A DNA stretch of 64,000 bases from Streptomyces sp. NBC_00459 (GTDB taxonomy: Bacteria; Actinomycetota; Actinomycetes; Streptomycetales; Streptomycetaceae), in assembly GCF_036013955.1 (NCBI RefSeq), contig NZ_CP107903.1:5022001-5086000 (forward strand). Direction: 5' to 3'. The translations under genes and the position numbers were made by a program. Shown piece by piece: positions 17,006 to 26,145 of the stretch. The notes below the pieces were generated by a model. The model was not told where the DNA came from. It made no database searches and worked only from the letters and a program-made list of their open reading frames with translations. Each line of letters opens with the position of its first letter. Position 1 is the stretch's first letter.

Positions 17006-17815
17006 TCAGCGGCCCAGTTGTCGCAGGACCGCGCCCGGGCGGTTGGTGATGATGGCGTCGATGCCGAGGCCGACGCAGAGGTCGACGTCCTCGGGCTCGT
17101 TCACGGTCCAGACGTGCACCTGGTGACCGGCGCGTTTCAGCCGCTCGATATACGCCGGGTGACTGCGCACGATCCGGATCGAGGGCCCCGCGATCCGGAC
17201 CCCCAGGGGCAGTCGGCCGTCCCGCAGCCGGGGCGAGAGGAACTGGTTCAGATAGACCGTCGGCAGTGTCGGCGAGGCGGCCCGCACCCGGTGCAGCGAG
17301 CGCGCCGAGAAGCTCATGACCCGAACCTGTGAATCGGCCGGGGACTCCGGGGCGTCCAGTCCGAACCGCTTGAGCAGGAACAGGAGCCGCTCCTCGACCT
17401 GGCCGGCCCAGCGTGTGGGGTGCTTGGTCTCGATGGCCAGCTCCACCGGCCGTCCGGCGTCGGCGACGAGTTCGAGCAGCCGCTCAAGGGTGAGTACGGA
17501 GGTGTCCTCGCGGTCCTCCGGCCGGTGCTCCCAGTCGGGGGCCTCGTCGCGGTTCTTCCAGGAACCGAAGTCCAGGGCGGCGAGGTCGGCGAGCTCCAGG
17601 GCGGAGACCGCGCCGCGGCCGTTGGACGTACGGTTGACGCGGCGGTCGTGGACGCAGACGAGATGGCCGTCCGCGGTCAGCCTTACGTCGCACTCCAGGG
17701 CGTCGGCGCCGGCCTCGATCGCCTTCTTGTAGGCGGCCAGTGTGTGCTCGGGTGCCTCTTCGGAGGCTCCGCGGTGGGCGACGACCTGGATCGGGTGCTG
17801 TCGAGCGTGGGTCAC
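17006..17815 (-). CDS. Glycerophosphodiester phosphodiesterase
   Basis: 269 residues. The GDPD TIM-barrel motifs are complete: HRGASEEAPEHT at the N-terminus, metal-binding Glu/Asp in ALECDVRLTADG and the catalytic His in LVCVHDRRVNRTSNG. C-terminal VWTVNEPEDV and GIDAIITNRP are typical. It hydrolyses glycerophosphodiesters to glycerol-3-phosphate and an alcohol. No signal peptide, so cytoplasmic. The start GTG 17815 has only a weak site. It is divergent from the HtrA gene. Confidence 0.94.
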   Translation of the reverse strand: MTHARQHPIQVVAHRGASEEAPEHTLAAYKKAIEAGADALECDVRLTADGHLVCVHDRRVNRTSNGRGAVSALELADLAALDFGSWKNRDEAPDWEHRPEDREDTSVLTLERLLELVADAGRPVELAIETKHPTRWAGQVEERLLFLLKRFGLDAPESPADSQVRVMSFSARSLHRVRAASPTLPTVYLNQFLSPRLRDGRLPLGVRIAGPSIRIVRSHPAYIERLKRAGHQVHVWTVNEPEDVDLCVGLGIDAIITNRPGAVLRQLGR

Positions 17816-18014
17816 CGCGTCATGGTGTCACCGTCGGAGGGCGGTCGTGACGTAGTGGGCACCCCGCGCGCGTAACAGATACACATGATTGTGTGAATTG
17901 TCAGATATAAAGGATGACCCCGGACCCACAGGCACCGCTTATGGTGCCCTGACGGCCCGTGGGAAAAGCTGGCGGCATACAAAAGGACACGCACAGCTGA
18001 AACGTACCGACCGC

Positions 18015-18034
18015 GTACCCGTGTAAACGGGTAC
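18015..18034. promoter_or_regulatory. Perfect inverted repeat in the HtrA upstream region
   Basis: GTACCCGT, 4-nt spacer GTAA, ACGGGTAC, located 69-88 bp upstream of the HtrA start in the 287-bp divergent promoter region. The size and symmetry fit a dimeric regulator site. The regulator is unknown. Confidence 0.45.
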
Positions 18035-18102
18035 CCACATATGTGATCGGACGTGACCAAGTGCGACCGACCAGGACAGCCGTGGATCGAGGAGACAGAG
18101 CT

Positions 18103-19581
18103 GTGAGCACCGAGAACGAGGGCACTGTGGTACCCCCGGCCCCGTCCGCACCTCCCGTGCCGGTGGAAACTCCTGCTGCCTCCCCGCAGGCCACCGCGCA
18201 CGAGGCCCCGACGACTCCGCTCCCGCCGGTGCCCTCGGGCGCCCCGGGCGTACCGGAGCCGGAACCGGCGCACGCGGCCCAGGTGCCGGCGTACGCGTCG
18301 GCGGGAGCGCCGGAGGCAGGACAGGCCGCCGGGCCGGGCCCCGAGGCGGGCGCCTGGCCGCCGCCCCCGCCGCCGGCGACGCCGTCGTACAGGGACGGCG
18401 GAGGCGGCGACACGGGCATCCCCTGGGGCGCCACGTACGACCAGCAGCCGAAGCCGAAGTCCGGGCGCGGCGGGCTGTTCGCCGCGGTGCTGGTGGCCGC
18501 GCTGGTCGCGGGCGGTCTGGGCGGCGGCCTCGGCTACACGCTGGCCAAGGACAACGACGACTCCACCACGTCGACGACCGTCTCCGCCGCGCAGCAGAGC
18601 GGCGGTGACCTGAAGCGCGACGCGGGCACGGTCGCGGGCGTGGCCGCCAAGGCACTGCCGAGCACGGTCACCATCGAGGCCGAGGGCTCCAACGGCGAGG
18701 GCGGCACCGGTACGGGCTTCGTCTTCGACACCCAGGGCCACATCGTCACCAACAACCACGTCGTCGCGGACGCGGTCGACGGCGGCAAGCTGACGGCCAC
18801 CTTCCCCGACGGCAAGAAGTACGACGCCGAGGTCGTCGGCCACGCACAGGGCTACGACGTGGCGGTCATCAAGCTCAAGAACGCCCCGTCGGACCTCCAG
18901 CCGCTCACCCTGGGCGACTCCGACAAGGTGGCCGTGGGCGACTCGACCATCGCGATCGGCGCTCCCTTCGGCCTCTCCAACACGGTGACCACGGGCATCA
19001 TCAGCGCCAAGAACCGCCCGGTGGCCTCCAGCGACGGCAGCGCCAGCAGCAAGGCGTCGTACATGAGCGCCCTCCAGACCGACGCGTCGATCAACCCGGG
19101 CAACTCCGGCGGCCCGCTGCTCGACGCCTCGGGCAACGTCATCGGCATCAACTCGGCGATCCAGTCCTCCAGCAGCGGCGGCCTGGGCACCGGCCAGTCC
19201 GGCTCGATCGGCCTTGGCTTCGCCATTCCGATCAACCAGGCCAAGTACGTCGCCCAGCAGCTGATCAAGACCGGCAAGCCGGTCTACGCGAAGATCGGCG
19301 CCTCGGTCACCCTGACCGAGGGCACGGGCGGCGCGCAGATCAGCCAGAAGTCGACGGACACCGCCAACCCCGTCGAGGCGGGCGGCCCGGCGGCAGCGGC
19401 CGGCTTGAAGCCCGGCGACGTCATCACCAAGCTCGACGACCACGTGATCGACAGCGGCCCGACCCTGATCGGCGAGATCTGGACCCACAAGCCCGGCGAC
19501 AAGGTCCAGATCACCTACGAGCGCGACGGCAAGTCAAAGACGGTCGAACTGACCCTGGGCTCCCGCGAGGGCGACAGCTGA
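18103..19581 (+). CDS. Membrane-anchored HtrA/DegP-like serine protease with PDZ domain
   Basis: 492 residues from GTG 18103; GAGGAGA is 7 nt upstream, so an extension to 18043 is rejected. Residues 1 to about 120 are a Pro/Ala-rich disordered cytoplasmic region. One transmembrane helix (about 126-148) follows, then the trypsin-like domain with the triad His219 (TNNHVVAD), Asp252 (GYDVAVIK) and Ser335 (NPGNSGGPL). A PDZ domain fills the C-terminus (AAGLKPGDVITKLDDHVID). HtrA proteases degrade or refold damaged extracytoplasmic proteins and are induced by secretion stress. Downstream are a hairpin and tRNA-Ser. Confidence 0.95.
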   Translation: MSTENEGTVVPPAPSAPPVPVETPAASPQATAHEAPTTPLPPVPSGAPGVPEPEPAHAAQVPAYASAGAPEAGQAAGPGPEAGAWPPPPPPATPSYRDGGGGDTGIPWGATYDQQPKPKSGRGGLFAAVLVAALVAGGLGGGLGYTLAKDNDDSTTSTTVSAAQQSGGDLKRDAGTVAGVAAKALPSTVTIEAEGSNGEGGTGTGFVFDTQGHIVTNNHVVADAVDGGKLTATFPDGKKYDAEVVGHAQGYDVAVIKLKNAPSDLQPLTLGDSDKVAVGDSTIAIGAPFGLSNTVTTGIISAKNRPVASSDGSASSKASYMSALQTDASINPGNSGGPLLDASGNVIGINSAIQSSSSGGLGTGQSGSIGLGFAIPINQAKYVAQQLIKTGKPVYAKIGASVTLTEGTGGAQISQKSTDTANPVEAGGPAAAAGLKPGDVITKLDDHVIDSGPTLIGEIWTHKPGDKVQITYERDGKSKTVELTLGSREGDS

Positions 19582-19615
19582 CCCACGAGCGCACGCGAGG
19601 ACCCGTTACTCTTGT

Positions 19616-19646
19616 CCCGCGCCGAGCAGATCACGCCCGGCGCGGG
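19616..19646. terminator. Hairpin between HtrA and tRNA-Ser
   Basis: CCCGCGCCG (19616-19624) pairs with CGGCGCGGG (19638-19646) across a 13-nt loop. The right arm reaches the first base of the tRNA. It may end HtrA transcription. It could alternatively be part of the tRNA leader. Confidence 0.45.
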
Positions 19647-19732
19647 GAAGCGTGCCCGAGCGGCCTAAGGGAACGGTCTTGAAAACCGTCGTGGCAGCGA
19701 TGTCACCGTGAGTTCGAATCTCACCGCTTCCG
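19646..19732 (+). tRNA. tRNA-Ser(TGA)
   Basis: 87 nt. Acceptor arms GGAAGCG (19646-19652) and CGCTTCC (19725-19731) pair, with discriminator G at 19732. The anticodon loop is CTTGAAA with anticodon TGA, and there is a long class II variable arm and a T arm GTGAGTTCGAATCTCAC. Its 3' half from 19680 is repeated perfectly at 29361-29414, showing that it is the integration site of the following island. Confidence 0.96.
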
Positions 19733-19733
19733 C
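19680..19733 (+). repeat. attL-type direct repeat (tRNA-Ser 3' half)
   Basis: 54 bp from the anticodon loop to one base past the tRNA end are identical to 29361-29414 (offset 9,681 bp). Five further bases upstream also match apart from one mismatch. This is the classic signature of site-specific integration by a tyrosine recombinase. Confidence 0.9.
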
Positions 19734-19737
19734 AGAT

Positions 19738-19775
19738 GAACGGCCCCTGACGAGGTATATCGGTCGGGGCCGTTC
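19738..19775. terminator. tRNA-Ser terminator hairpin
   Basis: GAACGGCCCC (19738-19747) and GGGGCCGTTC (19766-19775), perfect 10-bp arms, beginning 6 nt after the tRNA. Likely ends tRNA transcription. Confidence 0.65.
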
Positions 19776-19866
19776 TCATGTGCACTGCCCGTCAACCACC
19801 GTGGTTCCCCGTCAGATACCGGTTGATTGGGCACGGCAGGGGCACGGGACTGGGTGGGGAGAACGC

Positions 19867-20319
19867 ATGTCTGATGCGACTGACTGGCTGAGTGCTGCCG
19901 GCGGGATCGTAGGGGCAATCGGAGGTCCGGCAGGGCTCTGGGCGGCGTGGAGCCAGCACCAGCAGAATCGGCGCCGAAGATATGGCCCTCCAGAGGAACT
20001 CGTTGGGCTATTGGCGAAGATCATCGATGTTGCCCACGATGCAGAACTCAACTACCGCAATGAGGCCTGGATGACTGCCTCTGGCCTAGAGGAGGCCCGT
20101 GCCCGCGTCGATGAGCTGAAACACCTGGTTCGCGACCAAGAGCTGGGTAGCAAGCTCACAGTCGTTCACGCTCAAGCTGGCTTGTTGGTGGGGGCAGTCG
20201 CCAGCGATACAGATAGCACTGAGCGGATGATGAACGCTGTTGCCAAGCAGTCTCGCTACGCCTCTGACCTTGAGAAGTACGCAAACGGTGCGCTGAATCG
20301 GCTCCGACGAAAGCTTTAG
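19867..20319 (+). CDS. Hypothetical island protein with N-terminal hydrophobic segment
   Basis: 150 residues from ATG 19867, preceded by GGGGAGAAC. The first 30 residues (DWLSAAGGIVGAIGGPAGLWAAW) can form one membrane helix, followed by a basic RRRRYG and a helical, charged remainder that may be coiled coil. No family recognised. It is the first gene of the island. Its lower GC and less biased third positions than the flanking core genes fit acquired DNA. Confidence 0.65.
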   Translation: MSDATDWLSAAGGIVGAIGGPAGLWAAWSQHQQNRRRRYGPPEELVGLLAKIIDVAHDAELNYRNEAWMTASGLEEARARVDELKHLVRDQELGSKLTVVHAQAGLLVGAVASDTDSTERMMNAVAKQSRYASDLEKYANGALNRLRRKL

Positions 20320-20506
20320 AGGGAAGGGCGGCGGAGTCGCAATGGCTGTGCGTGCCCCATCGATTGGGCTCCTCGATGCGAACTACGGGCACGACGGTCG
20401 CTGAGGGTCAATTGGCAGTTCAGCAAGGGTGGCAGGGTCATACTCGGTTGACTGCGGTCTGTGCGGTTGCTGTACTCCGCTGCTGTACAGCGACTTCGGA
20501 GGCCCC

Positions 20507-20710
20507 GTGACCGCACTGCCGGCGAGCGTAGACCGCGACATCCTCGATCACCGGATCATGTTTGCGATCATGGCGATCCGCGAAACGCGAGGCTGCACGA
20601 TTCATGAAGCCATCGACGTGTTCGCGGCACGGTATGAGGAACTGCGTCGTGATCGTCCGGACGACTTCAGCGTCGGGCCCGAGGAGTACGGCCGGGGCTT
20701 CTACTCCTGA
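20507..20710 (+). CDS. Small hypothetical protein
   Basis: 67 residues from GTG 20507, chosen because GGAGG lies 4 nt upstream; the frame opens at 20429 without a site. Two helices with the segment ETRGCTIHEAIDVFAARYEELRRDRPDDF look like a small helix-turn-helix-sized fold, but no family is recognised. It ends about 300 bp before the IS21 element. Confidence 0.55.
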   Translation: MTALPASVDRDILDHRIMFAIMAIRETRGCTIHEAIDVFAARYEELRRDRPDDFSVGPEEYGRGFYS

Positions 20711-21013
20711 TTGGTGGCGTACTAGGTTGGAAGATCGCGTATGCGGACCCGGGCTGAGCTGGCGATTCGCTGACCTGCGGGTACCCGGGTCGCTCCCCGC
20801 TGTTCCCCGAGGCTCCCCACTGCTCGCTGTTCCGGCGGGCACGTCGGGGGCACGTGGTCACTCGTAGATCCGAGCGGCAGTCAGGGCGCGAGCGAAGAAC
20901 GTCCAGTCACCGTCGGGTGGTAGATCCTTTCAGTGGTTGTCGTACCACCCGGGCGAACCCGAGACCCAGGCCTCCAAGGCGTCCAGGGGGGGGTCTAGCG
21001 ACCTGCTCTCCCA
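20711..21013. other. Interval before the IS21 element
   Basis: About 300 bp with no supported gene or RNA. It holds island DNA up to the left end of the insertion sequence. Confidence 0.4.
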
Positions 21014-21152
21014 TGTGGCGCCATTGACGGCGGTCAGTAGATACTCCCCGTAGGCGGCCACTTAGCGCCCCATTCCTGGCCAAGGATTGCCCCACGGACG
21101 GCCATATATCTCCCCGGACCTGGACCGATACCGGTCGGCGAAGCTGACCGGT

Positions 21153-22658
21153 GTGAAGAACAGCAGGGAGATCATGGAGATCCTTGAGGCATACGACCTC
21201 ACGGGGAGTTACCGAGCAGCGGCCGAGCTGGCCGGCTGCGACCACCACACGGTGGCCCGGTATGTGCAGGCTCGGGCCGAGGGCAAGAGCCCGACCGAGC
21301 GGCAGCACCGGGCCCGCCCGATCGACGAATACCTCGCGAAGATCGAGGAGTTGGTGGTGAACTCCCACGGCCGGATCCGTGCCGATGTCGTGCACCGGCG
21401 GATCACGGCGATGGGCTTCACGGGCGGGGAAAGGACCACCCGGCGGGTGGTCGCGGAGGTCAAGACGAGCCTGCGGGCCGGATCGCGACGGGTCTATCGG
21501 CCGTGGATCACCGAGCCCGGATTGTGGCTGCAGTGGGACTGGGGCGAAGGGCCGCGGATCGGCGGACGCCGTACTTCCTTGTGGTGCGCCTGGCTGGCCT
21601 GGTCCCGGTTCCGCGTCGTCATCCCGGTGTTCGACAAGACCCTGCCGACGATCGTGGCCTGCCTGGACTCCACTCTGCGGCGAATAGGAGGGGTGCCTGC
21701 CTATGCGCTGACCGACAACGAGAAGACGGTCACCACGATGCACATCGCGAACATCGCGGTCCGCAACCCGGACATCGTCGAGGTGGCCAGGCACTACGGG
21801 CTGACCATCCGTACGTGTCTGCCGGCCGACCCGGAAACCAAGGGCGGATCCGAGGCCACGGTCCGCATCGCGAAGGCCGACCTGGTGCCCACCGACGCCA
21901 ACCTGCTCGAGCAGTACGGGTCGTTCGGACATCTGGAGGCGGCCTGCCGCGACTTCTGCGACGAGGTCAACAACCGGGTCCACCGGGCCAGCCGGCGCAA
22001 GCCCGCCGAGGCCCTCGCCGAGGAACGGCAGCGGCTGCACCCGCTGCCGAAGGAGCCGTTCGCGGTCGCGTTCGGCACCACGAGACGGGTCAACTGGGAC
22101 GCCACCATCTCTGTTGAAGGCGTGCGCTATTCGGTCCCGCACCAACTCGTCGACACCCGGGTCTGGGCCCGTTTCAACGGCGACGAGCTGATCGTCACCG
22201 CCGTCGCGGACGACGGGCCGGCCGAGGTCGCCCGGCACGACCGCTCGACTCCCGGCAGCCCGCAGATCAAGGACGAGCACTACCCGCCCCGCGAAGACAA
22301 GGAGGGCGACCGGACACCGAAGGCCAACTCGGCCGAGGAAGCGGCCTTCCTCGCGCTCGGTCCCGGGGCGGCGTCCTGGCTGATCGAGGCCGGCGCGGCC
22401 GGAGCCCGCAGGGTCAAGTCGAAGATGGCCGAGGCCGTCGCGCTGGCCAAGCTCCACTCCGCCGCCGATGTCGACCGGGCCCTGGGCTCGGCGGCGGTCG
22501 CCGGACGGTTCGCGGAGAACGACCTGATCCGCATCCTCACCTACCAAGTCGGCCTGGAGACAGTCGAACCCACGCGGCCTTCCGAGAACCACAGCCTCCA
22601 GCCGGGCACCTCCGCCTGGTCCAACTTCGGCGTCGCCGACGAGAAGGAAGAGCACTGA
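21153..22658 (+). CDS. istA: IS21-family transposase IstA
   Basis: 501 residues from GTG 21153 (VKNSREIMEILEAYDL, the usual IstA N-terminus); the frame opens at 21087. An HTH segment (GSYRAAAELAGCDHHTVARYV) is followed by the DDE integrase core: Asp in LQWDWGEG, Asp in ALTDNEKTV and Glu in TKGGSEATVRIAKADL. The C-terminal beta-barrel region contains DATISVEGVRYSVPH. It catalyses strand transfer with IstB as helper. Stop and istB start overlap as TGATG. Confidence 0.92.
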   Translation: MKNSREIMEILEAYDLTGSYRAAAELAGCDHHTVARYVQARAEGKSPTERQHRARPIDEYLAKIEELVVNSHGRIRADVVHRRITAMGFTGGERTTRRVVAEVKTSLRAGSRRVYRPWITEPGLWLQWDWGEGPRIGGRRTSLWCAWLAWSRFRVVIPVFDKTLPTIVACLDSTLRRIGGVPAYALTDNEKTVTTMHIANIAVRNPDIVEVARHYGLTIRTCLPADPETKGGSEATVRIAKADLVPTDANLLEQYGSFGHLEAACRDFCDEVNNRVHRASRRKPAEALAEERQRLHPLPKEPFAVAFGTTRRVNWDATISVEGVRYSVPHQLVDTRVWARFNGDELIVTAVADDGPAEVARHDRSTPGSPQIKDEHYPPREDKEGDRTPKANSAEEAAFLALGPGAASWLIEAGAAGARRVKSKMAEAVALAKLHSAADVDRALGSAAVAGRFAENDLIRILTYQVGLETVEPTRPSENHSLQPGTSAWSNFGVADEKEEH

Positions 22659-23449
22659 TGGCCACCCCGATCCGCACCGTCACCGGCACCCACGGCGATC
22701 CCCTCGCCGAGGCCATCGAGCTGACCCGGCGGCTGAAACTCCCGCACATCCGGAGGGCGTTGACCGACCTGATCCCCACCGCGAAGGCCCAACGCTGGGA
22801 CCCCGCCGAGGTCGTCCGCGTCCTCCTGTCCGAAGAGGCTGCCGGCAGGGACGCCGCGAACCTCCGCACCCGCCGCAAGCGGGCCGGGTTCCCCGCGGGC
22901 AAGACCTTCGGCGACTGGGACGAGACCGCCTCCTCAATTCCCCGGCCGACCCAGGACTCGCTGAAGATGCTCGAGTGGGTCACCCGCAAGGAGAACCTCT
23001 GCATCTGCGGACCCTCGGGCACGGGCAAAAGCCACTTCACCGAAGCCCTGGGACAGGCCGCCATCGAAGCCGGCATGACCGTCGCCTGGTTCACCATCGA
23101 AGACCTCGGAGCCCTCGTCCGCCGCCACCGAGCCGACGACTCCCTGGCCAGAGCGATGGCCCGGCTGATCCGGACCGACCTGATCATCGTCGACGACATC
23201 GGACTGCTGCCGGTCTCACCCGATGCCGCCGAGGGCTTCTACCGGCTGGTCGATGCCGCCTACGAACGGCGGGCGCTGGCCGTCTCGAGCAACCTCCACC
23301 CCTCCGGCTTCGACGAGATCATGCCCAAGACCCTGGCCACCGCGACCGTGGACCGGCTCCTGCACCACGCTCACGTGGTGGTCACCCAAGGTGATTCCTT
23401 CCGGCTCAACCAGGCCACCAGCGGTCAGGGGGTGATCCCCTTGCGCTGA
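22658..23449 (+). CDS. istB: IS21-family ATPase helper IstB
   Basis: 263 residues. AAA+ ATPase with Walker A GPSGTGKSHF, Walker B LIIVDDIGLLPV and a sensor motif AVSSNLHPSGFDEI. IstB selects the target and stimulates IstA. The start codon shares one base with the istA stop, the standard arrangement of this family. Appears intact. Confidence 0.93.
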   Translation: MATPIRTVTGTHGDPLAEAIELTRRLKLPHIRRALTDLIPTAKAQRWDPAEVVRVLLSEEAAGRDAANLRTRRKRAGFPAGKTFGDWDETASSIPRPTQDSLKMLEWVTRKENLCICGPSGTGKSHFTEALGQAAIEAGMTVAWFTIEDLGALVRRHRADDSLARAMARLIRTDLIIVDDIGLLPVSPDAAEGFYRLVDAAYERRALAVSSNLHPSGFDEIMPKTLATATVDRLLHHAHVVVTQGDSFRLNQATSGQGVIPLR

Positions 23450-23684
23450 TCCACCCACCAACAGCGGGGAGATATCTGGCCGCGGTTGGGGAAGATCTAC
23501 TGGCCGCCAGCGGGGAGAATTACTGGCCGCCTCCGGGGAGAACTGAGTGGCCGTTGACACGCCATGCTCCGCGTGGTCCGCTCGTAGACGCGCCAGAAAG
23601 GCACTGAAAGCTTCCCGGTCGGCGATGTGGTCGTCGGGCAGCAGCGGATGGCTCATAGGTTTGACTCCATGATGCAGGACCGGC

Positions 23685-24218
23685 TTGCCCGTTCCCAACT
23701 GCCACTTGCTGATGAGGCCTTCGATGCCTCGGCCGGCATGCATGATGGTGTTTGTGAACTGGCTGAGCACCCTTGCCGACATTGGCAAGATCATGGGTGG
23801 GGTGGTGGCGGCACTGACCCTGTTCGGAACGGTGACAAAGTGGTGGAAGCAGGGCCCCGGAAGGCGGCGGACCTGGACGAAGAGCTTCAGGAAGCTCGCG
23901 CCGGGTGTACGGCCCGCCTATGTCGAGGCTCTCTTCGGGGAACCAGCCTTTGAGTCCAAGGTGCCGGTGCTGAGCATTACACCCGGTCAAGGGAGTCGGC
24001 TGGCGCTGACTGAGCGGGTGTGGCTCTTGGCTGCCGATGGCTACTTGACAACGTGGGGTAGCGAGTCCGACGTCCTTGCCTACTCCCTCACCACGACGAG
24101 TAGGCGCTTCAAGCCCAAGGTCCGTATTGGGTCCTCGCCTTACTCAAACGGTGCCGCGTTCAGCGTGCAGCTGGGTCGTACACGCCTGGCCCAGGTCGCC
24201 GCCGGCCTCGGTGTGTGA
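23685..24218 (+). pseudogene. Membrane-anchored hypothetical protein truncated by the IS3 element
   Basis: The frame encodes up to 177 residues. The likely start is the ATG or GTG near 23742-23748 (VFVNWLSTLADIGKIMGG), giving one N-terminal membrane helix, then a basic stretch and a beta-rich domain (LAPGVRPAYVEALFGEPAFES). The layout resembles ETEC_3214-type proteins, with low certainty. The stop TGA at 24216-24218 is the first three bases of the IS3-family inverted repeat, so the native C-terminus has been cut off. The 5' end lies just beyond the IS21 element and may also be disturbed. Confidence 0.65.
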
Positions 24219-24242
24219 ACCGTTCCGGGTTCGATAGAGATC

Positions 24243-25180
24243 TCAGATGTTGGCTGTTACCTGGAGATTCGTGGTTGCTCGGTAGAAGTTGGCTTCGTAT
24301 TCGACGGGTGGGATGTGCCCGATCTCACCGTGGAGTCGGCGGTGGTTGTACCAGTCGACCCACTCGGCAGTGGCGAGCTCGACGTGCGACAGCGTCTTCC
24401 ACGGCCGCTGAGGCTTTATGACCTCGGTCTTGAACAGGCCGATCGTCGACTCCATGAGCGCGTTGTCGTAAGCGTCGCCAACCGACCCGATCGAGGCCGC
24501 GATCCGGACCGAGTCCAGGTGTTCGGCGAGGCGAAATGATGTGTATTGCGACCCGGCATCGGAGTGGTGCACCAACTCGCCGGGGATGGGTGGACGACCG
24601 TCTCGGTCGCGCTGCCACAGGCCCATGTCCAGGGCGTCCAGGACGAGTTGGGTCTGTTTCGACAGCGATGCGGACCAGCCGACGATGCGGCGGGAGAAGG
24701 TGTCCACGATAAAGGCGACATAGACGACGCCCGCCCAGGCGGCGACGTGTGTGAAGTCGGCGACCCAGGTCCGGTTCGGCGCCGGTGCGACGAACTCGCG
24801 GTCGAGCAGGTCCGGGGCCCTGGCCGCCGCCGGGTCCGGCATGGTCGTGATGACCTTCTTGCCGCGGACGGCGCCGGCGATGCCGATCTCGCGCATCAGA
24901 CGCTCGACCGTGCAGCGGGCCACTTTCTGGCCCTGGCGGTTCAGCTGGCGCCAGACCTTCCTCGCATCGTAGACACGGTAGTTGGCCTCGTAGACCTCCT
25001 TGATCTGTTCCTTGAGCCCCTCGTCCCGCACGGACCGCGGCGAGGGCGCCAACTGGCGTTTCTTGCAGGCGTAGTAGGTGGAAGGGGCGATCTTGCAGCC
25101 GTGCTGGGTGAGCACGCGGCAGATCGGCTCGACACCGCCGAAGCGGCCCTTGTGCTCGTCGATGAACGCTACGAGCGCGT
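24243..25180 (-). CDS. IS3-family transposase OrfB (rve integrase domain)
   Basis: The frame is open from 25409, but meaningful sequence begins near 25180 (ATHALVAFIDEHKGRFGVEPIC-like region). An HTH_21-like segment is followed by the DDE core: Asp in WVADFTHVAAWAG, Asp in LVHHSDAGSQYTS and Glu in DNALMESTIGLFKTE. The tail has the usual WVDWYNHRRLHGEIGHIPPVEYE. It is expected to be made as an OrfAB fusion by -1 frameshifting, since it has no good start of its own. Confidence 0.9.
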
Positions 25181-25495
25181 GTGTGGCCGGTCGAGCTCGG
25201 CCGCGAAGAAACTCGCCGCCGCCTTCAAGATCTCGTTCGCCCGCCTGAGTTCGGCGATTTCCTTCTTCATCGCCTTGACCTGCGCGGACTCCTCTGTCGT
25301 GGTCCCCGGCCGGGCTCCGTTGTCGATCTGGTCCTGGCGGACCCACTTGCGCAGCGTCTCGGTCGTCCCGATCCCCAGCTTGGCGGCGACCGCCTTCATC
25401 GCGGACCACTCGGTGTCGTACTCGGGCCGCACCTCGGCGACCATGCGGACCGCACGTTTGCGCAGCTCAAGGGGGTAAGGGGAAGGGCGTGCCAT
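25169..25495 (-). CDS. IS3-family OrfA (HTH_Tnp_1)
   Basis: 108 residues. Begins MARPSPYPLELRKRAVRMVAE and contains the HTH region KLGIGTTETLRKWVRQDQ, then the leucine-zipper-like segment KKEIAELRRANEILKAAASFFAAEL. The reading frame overlaps OrfB, and the protein-level join (AAELDRP into ATHALVAF) indicates the frameshift occurs near 25180-25200. It binds the terminal repeats and regulates transposition. Confidence 0.9.
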   Translation of the reverse strand: MARPSPYPLELRKRAVRMVAEVRPEYDTEWSAMKAVAAKLGIGTTETLRKWVRQDQIDNGARPGTTTEESAQVKAMKKEIAELRRANEILKAAASFFAAELDRPHTRS

Positions 25496-25545
25496 GACTC
25501 GATCCTCTCAAATGATCGAGTCCCTATCGAACCCGGAGCGGTTCA

Positions 25546-26145
25546 GTCGTGCGCCCACGCACCCCGCTCAAGCGGCTCGGCATCGCCCGGTACGACAAGG
25601 CGAAATGGCGCGACGGCGACGAAGTCGCCTTCATCGCGGACCGTGTGGCATCAGGGCGCGAATACAAGCGCAACGAGCAGACACAGACCGTGAGCCGCGT
25701 CGAGGCGAGCGCTGCCGTCGCCGACGGGCTCGGCATCCCGGTCGGCTCCGGGGTGTACGCACGCGCCCGCCTGGTGAAGGAGGGCACCCAACCCACCCAC
25801 ACCCTGACCAGCTACTACCGGCCCGAACATGTCGAGGGAACACGCATCGTCGACCCCGCACCGGGCCCCGCCGGCCGTGGTGGCGGATACAGGGTGCTGT
25901 ACGACGCGGGTTACGAGATCGACCACATGCGAGAGGCCCTGTTCGCCCGTGTCCCCACGGCGGACGAAATGAAGCTCTTGCAGTTGCCGCCGGGCGAACC
26001 CGTCGTAGAACTGCACCGCACCACCTACACGGCAGACGGCACGGTCGTCGAGTACACCATCGGCATCCACTCGGCATCGCGCTTCGCATGGGAGTACGAC
26101 TTCAAGGTTCCGGACTCGGCACAGGACGGAGAGGGCCAGAAATGA
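25546..26145 (+). pseudogene. GntR-family regulator remnant (UTRA domain only)
   Basis: About 199 residues reading VRPRTPLKRLGIARYDKAKW onward, a UTRA effector-binding domain with TSYYRPEHVEGTRI, ALFARVPTADEMKLLQLPPG and the C-terminal EYDFKVPDSAQ. The N-terminal winged-helix domain is absent because the IS3 element joins directly at codon GTC/GTG (25546-25551). Full-length relatives act as repressors of transfer or replication genes in actinomycete integrative elements, such as KorSA of pSAM2. It overlaps the YdcF start by ATGA. It cannot bind DNA as it stands. Confidence 0.75.

Larger units (their letters stand above)
21014..23564 (+). mobile_element. IS21-family insertion sequence
   Basis: About 2.55 kb carrying istA and istB. 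Both ends have the IS21 hallmark of multiple inward terminal repeats. At the left end (21014-21115) units of the form CGGCCA followed a few bases later by CTCCCC recur. The right end (23475-23564) has four inverted counterparts (GGGGAG..TGGCCG). The outermost bases resemble TGGCG at both ends. Exact termini and target duplication are uncertain; CATG flanks both sides at 21012 and 23563. Confidence 0.8.
24216..25545 (-). mobile_element. IS3-family insertion sequence
   Basis: 1,330 bp with 25-bp terminal inverted repeats, TGAACCGTTCCGGGTTCGAT at 24216 and its counterpart ending at 25545, differing at two positions. The termini are TGA and TCA as in the family. No identical 3-bp target duplication is evident (GTG versus GTC). 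Two overlapping frames encode OrfA and OrfB on the minus strand. Confidence 0.9.

Noticed and set aside
20907..22655. 582-codon minus-strand open frame over IstA
   Set aside because: Complement of the transposase gene; IstA has DDE motifs and the istA/istB overlap.
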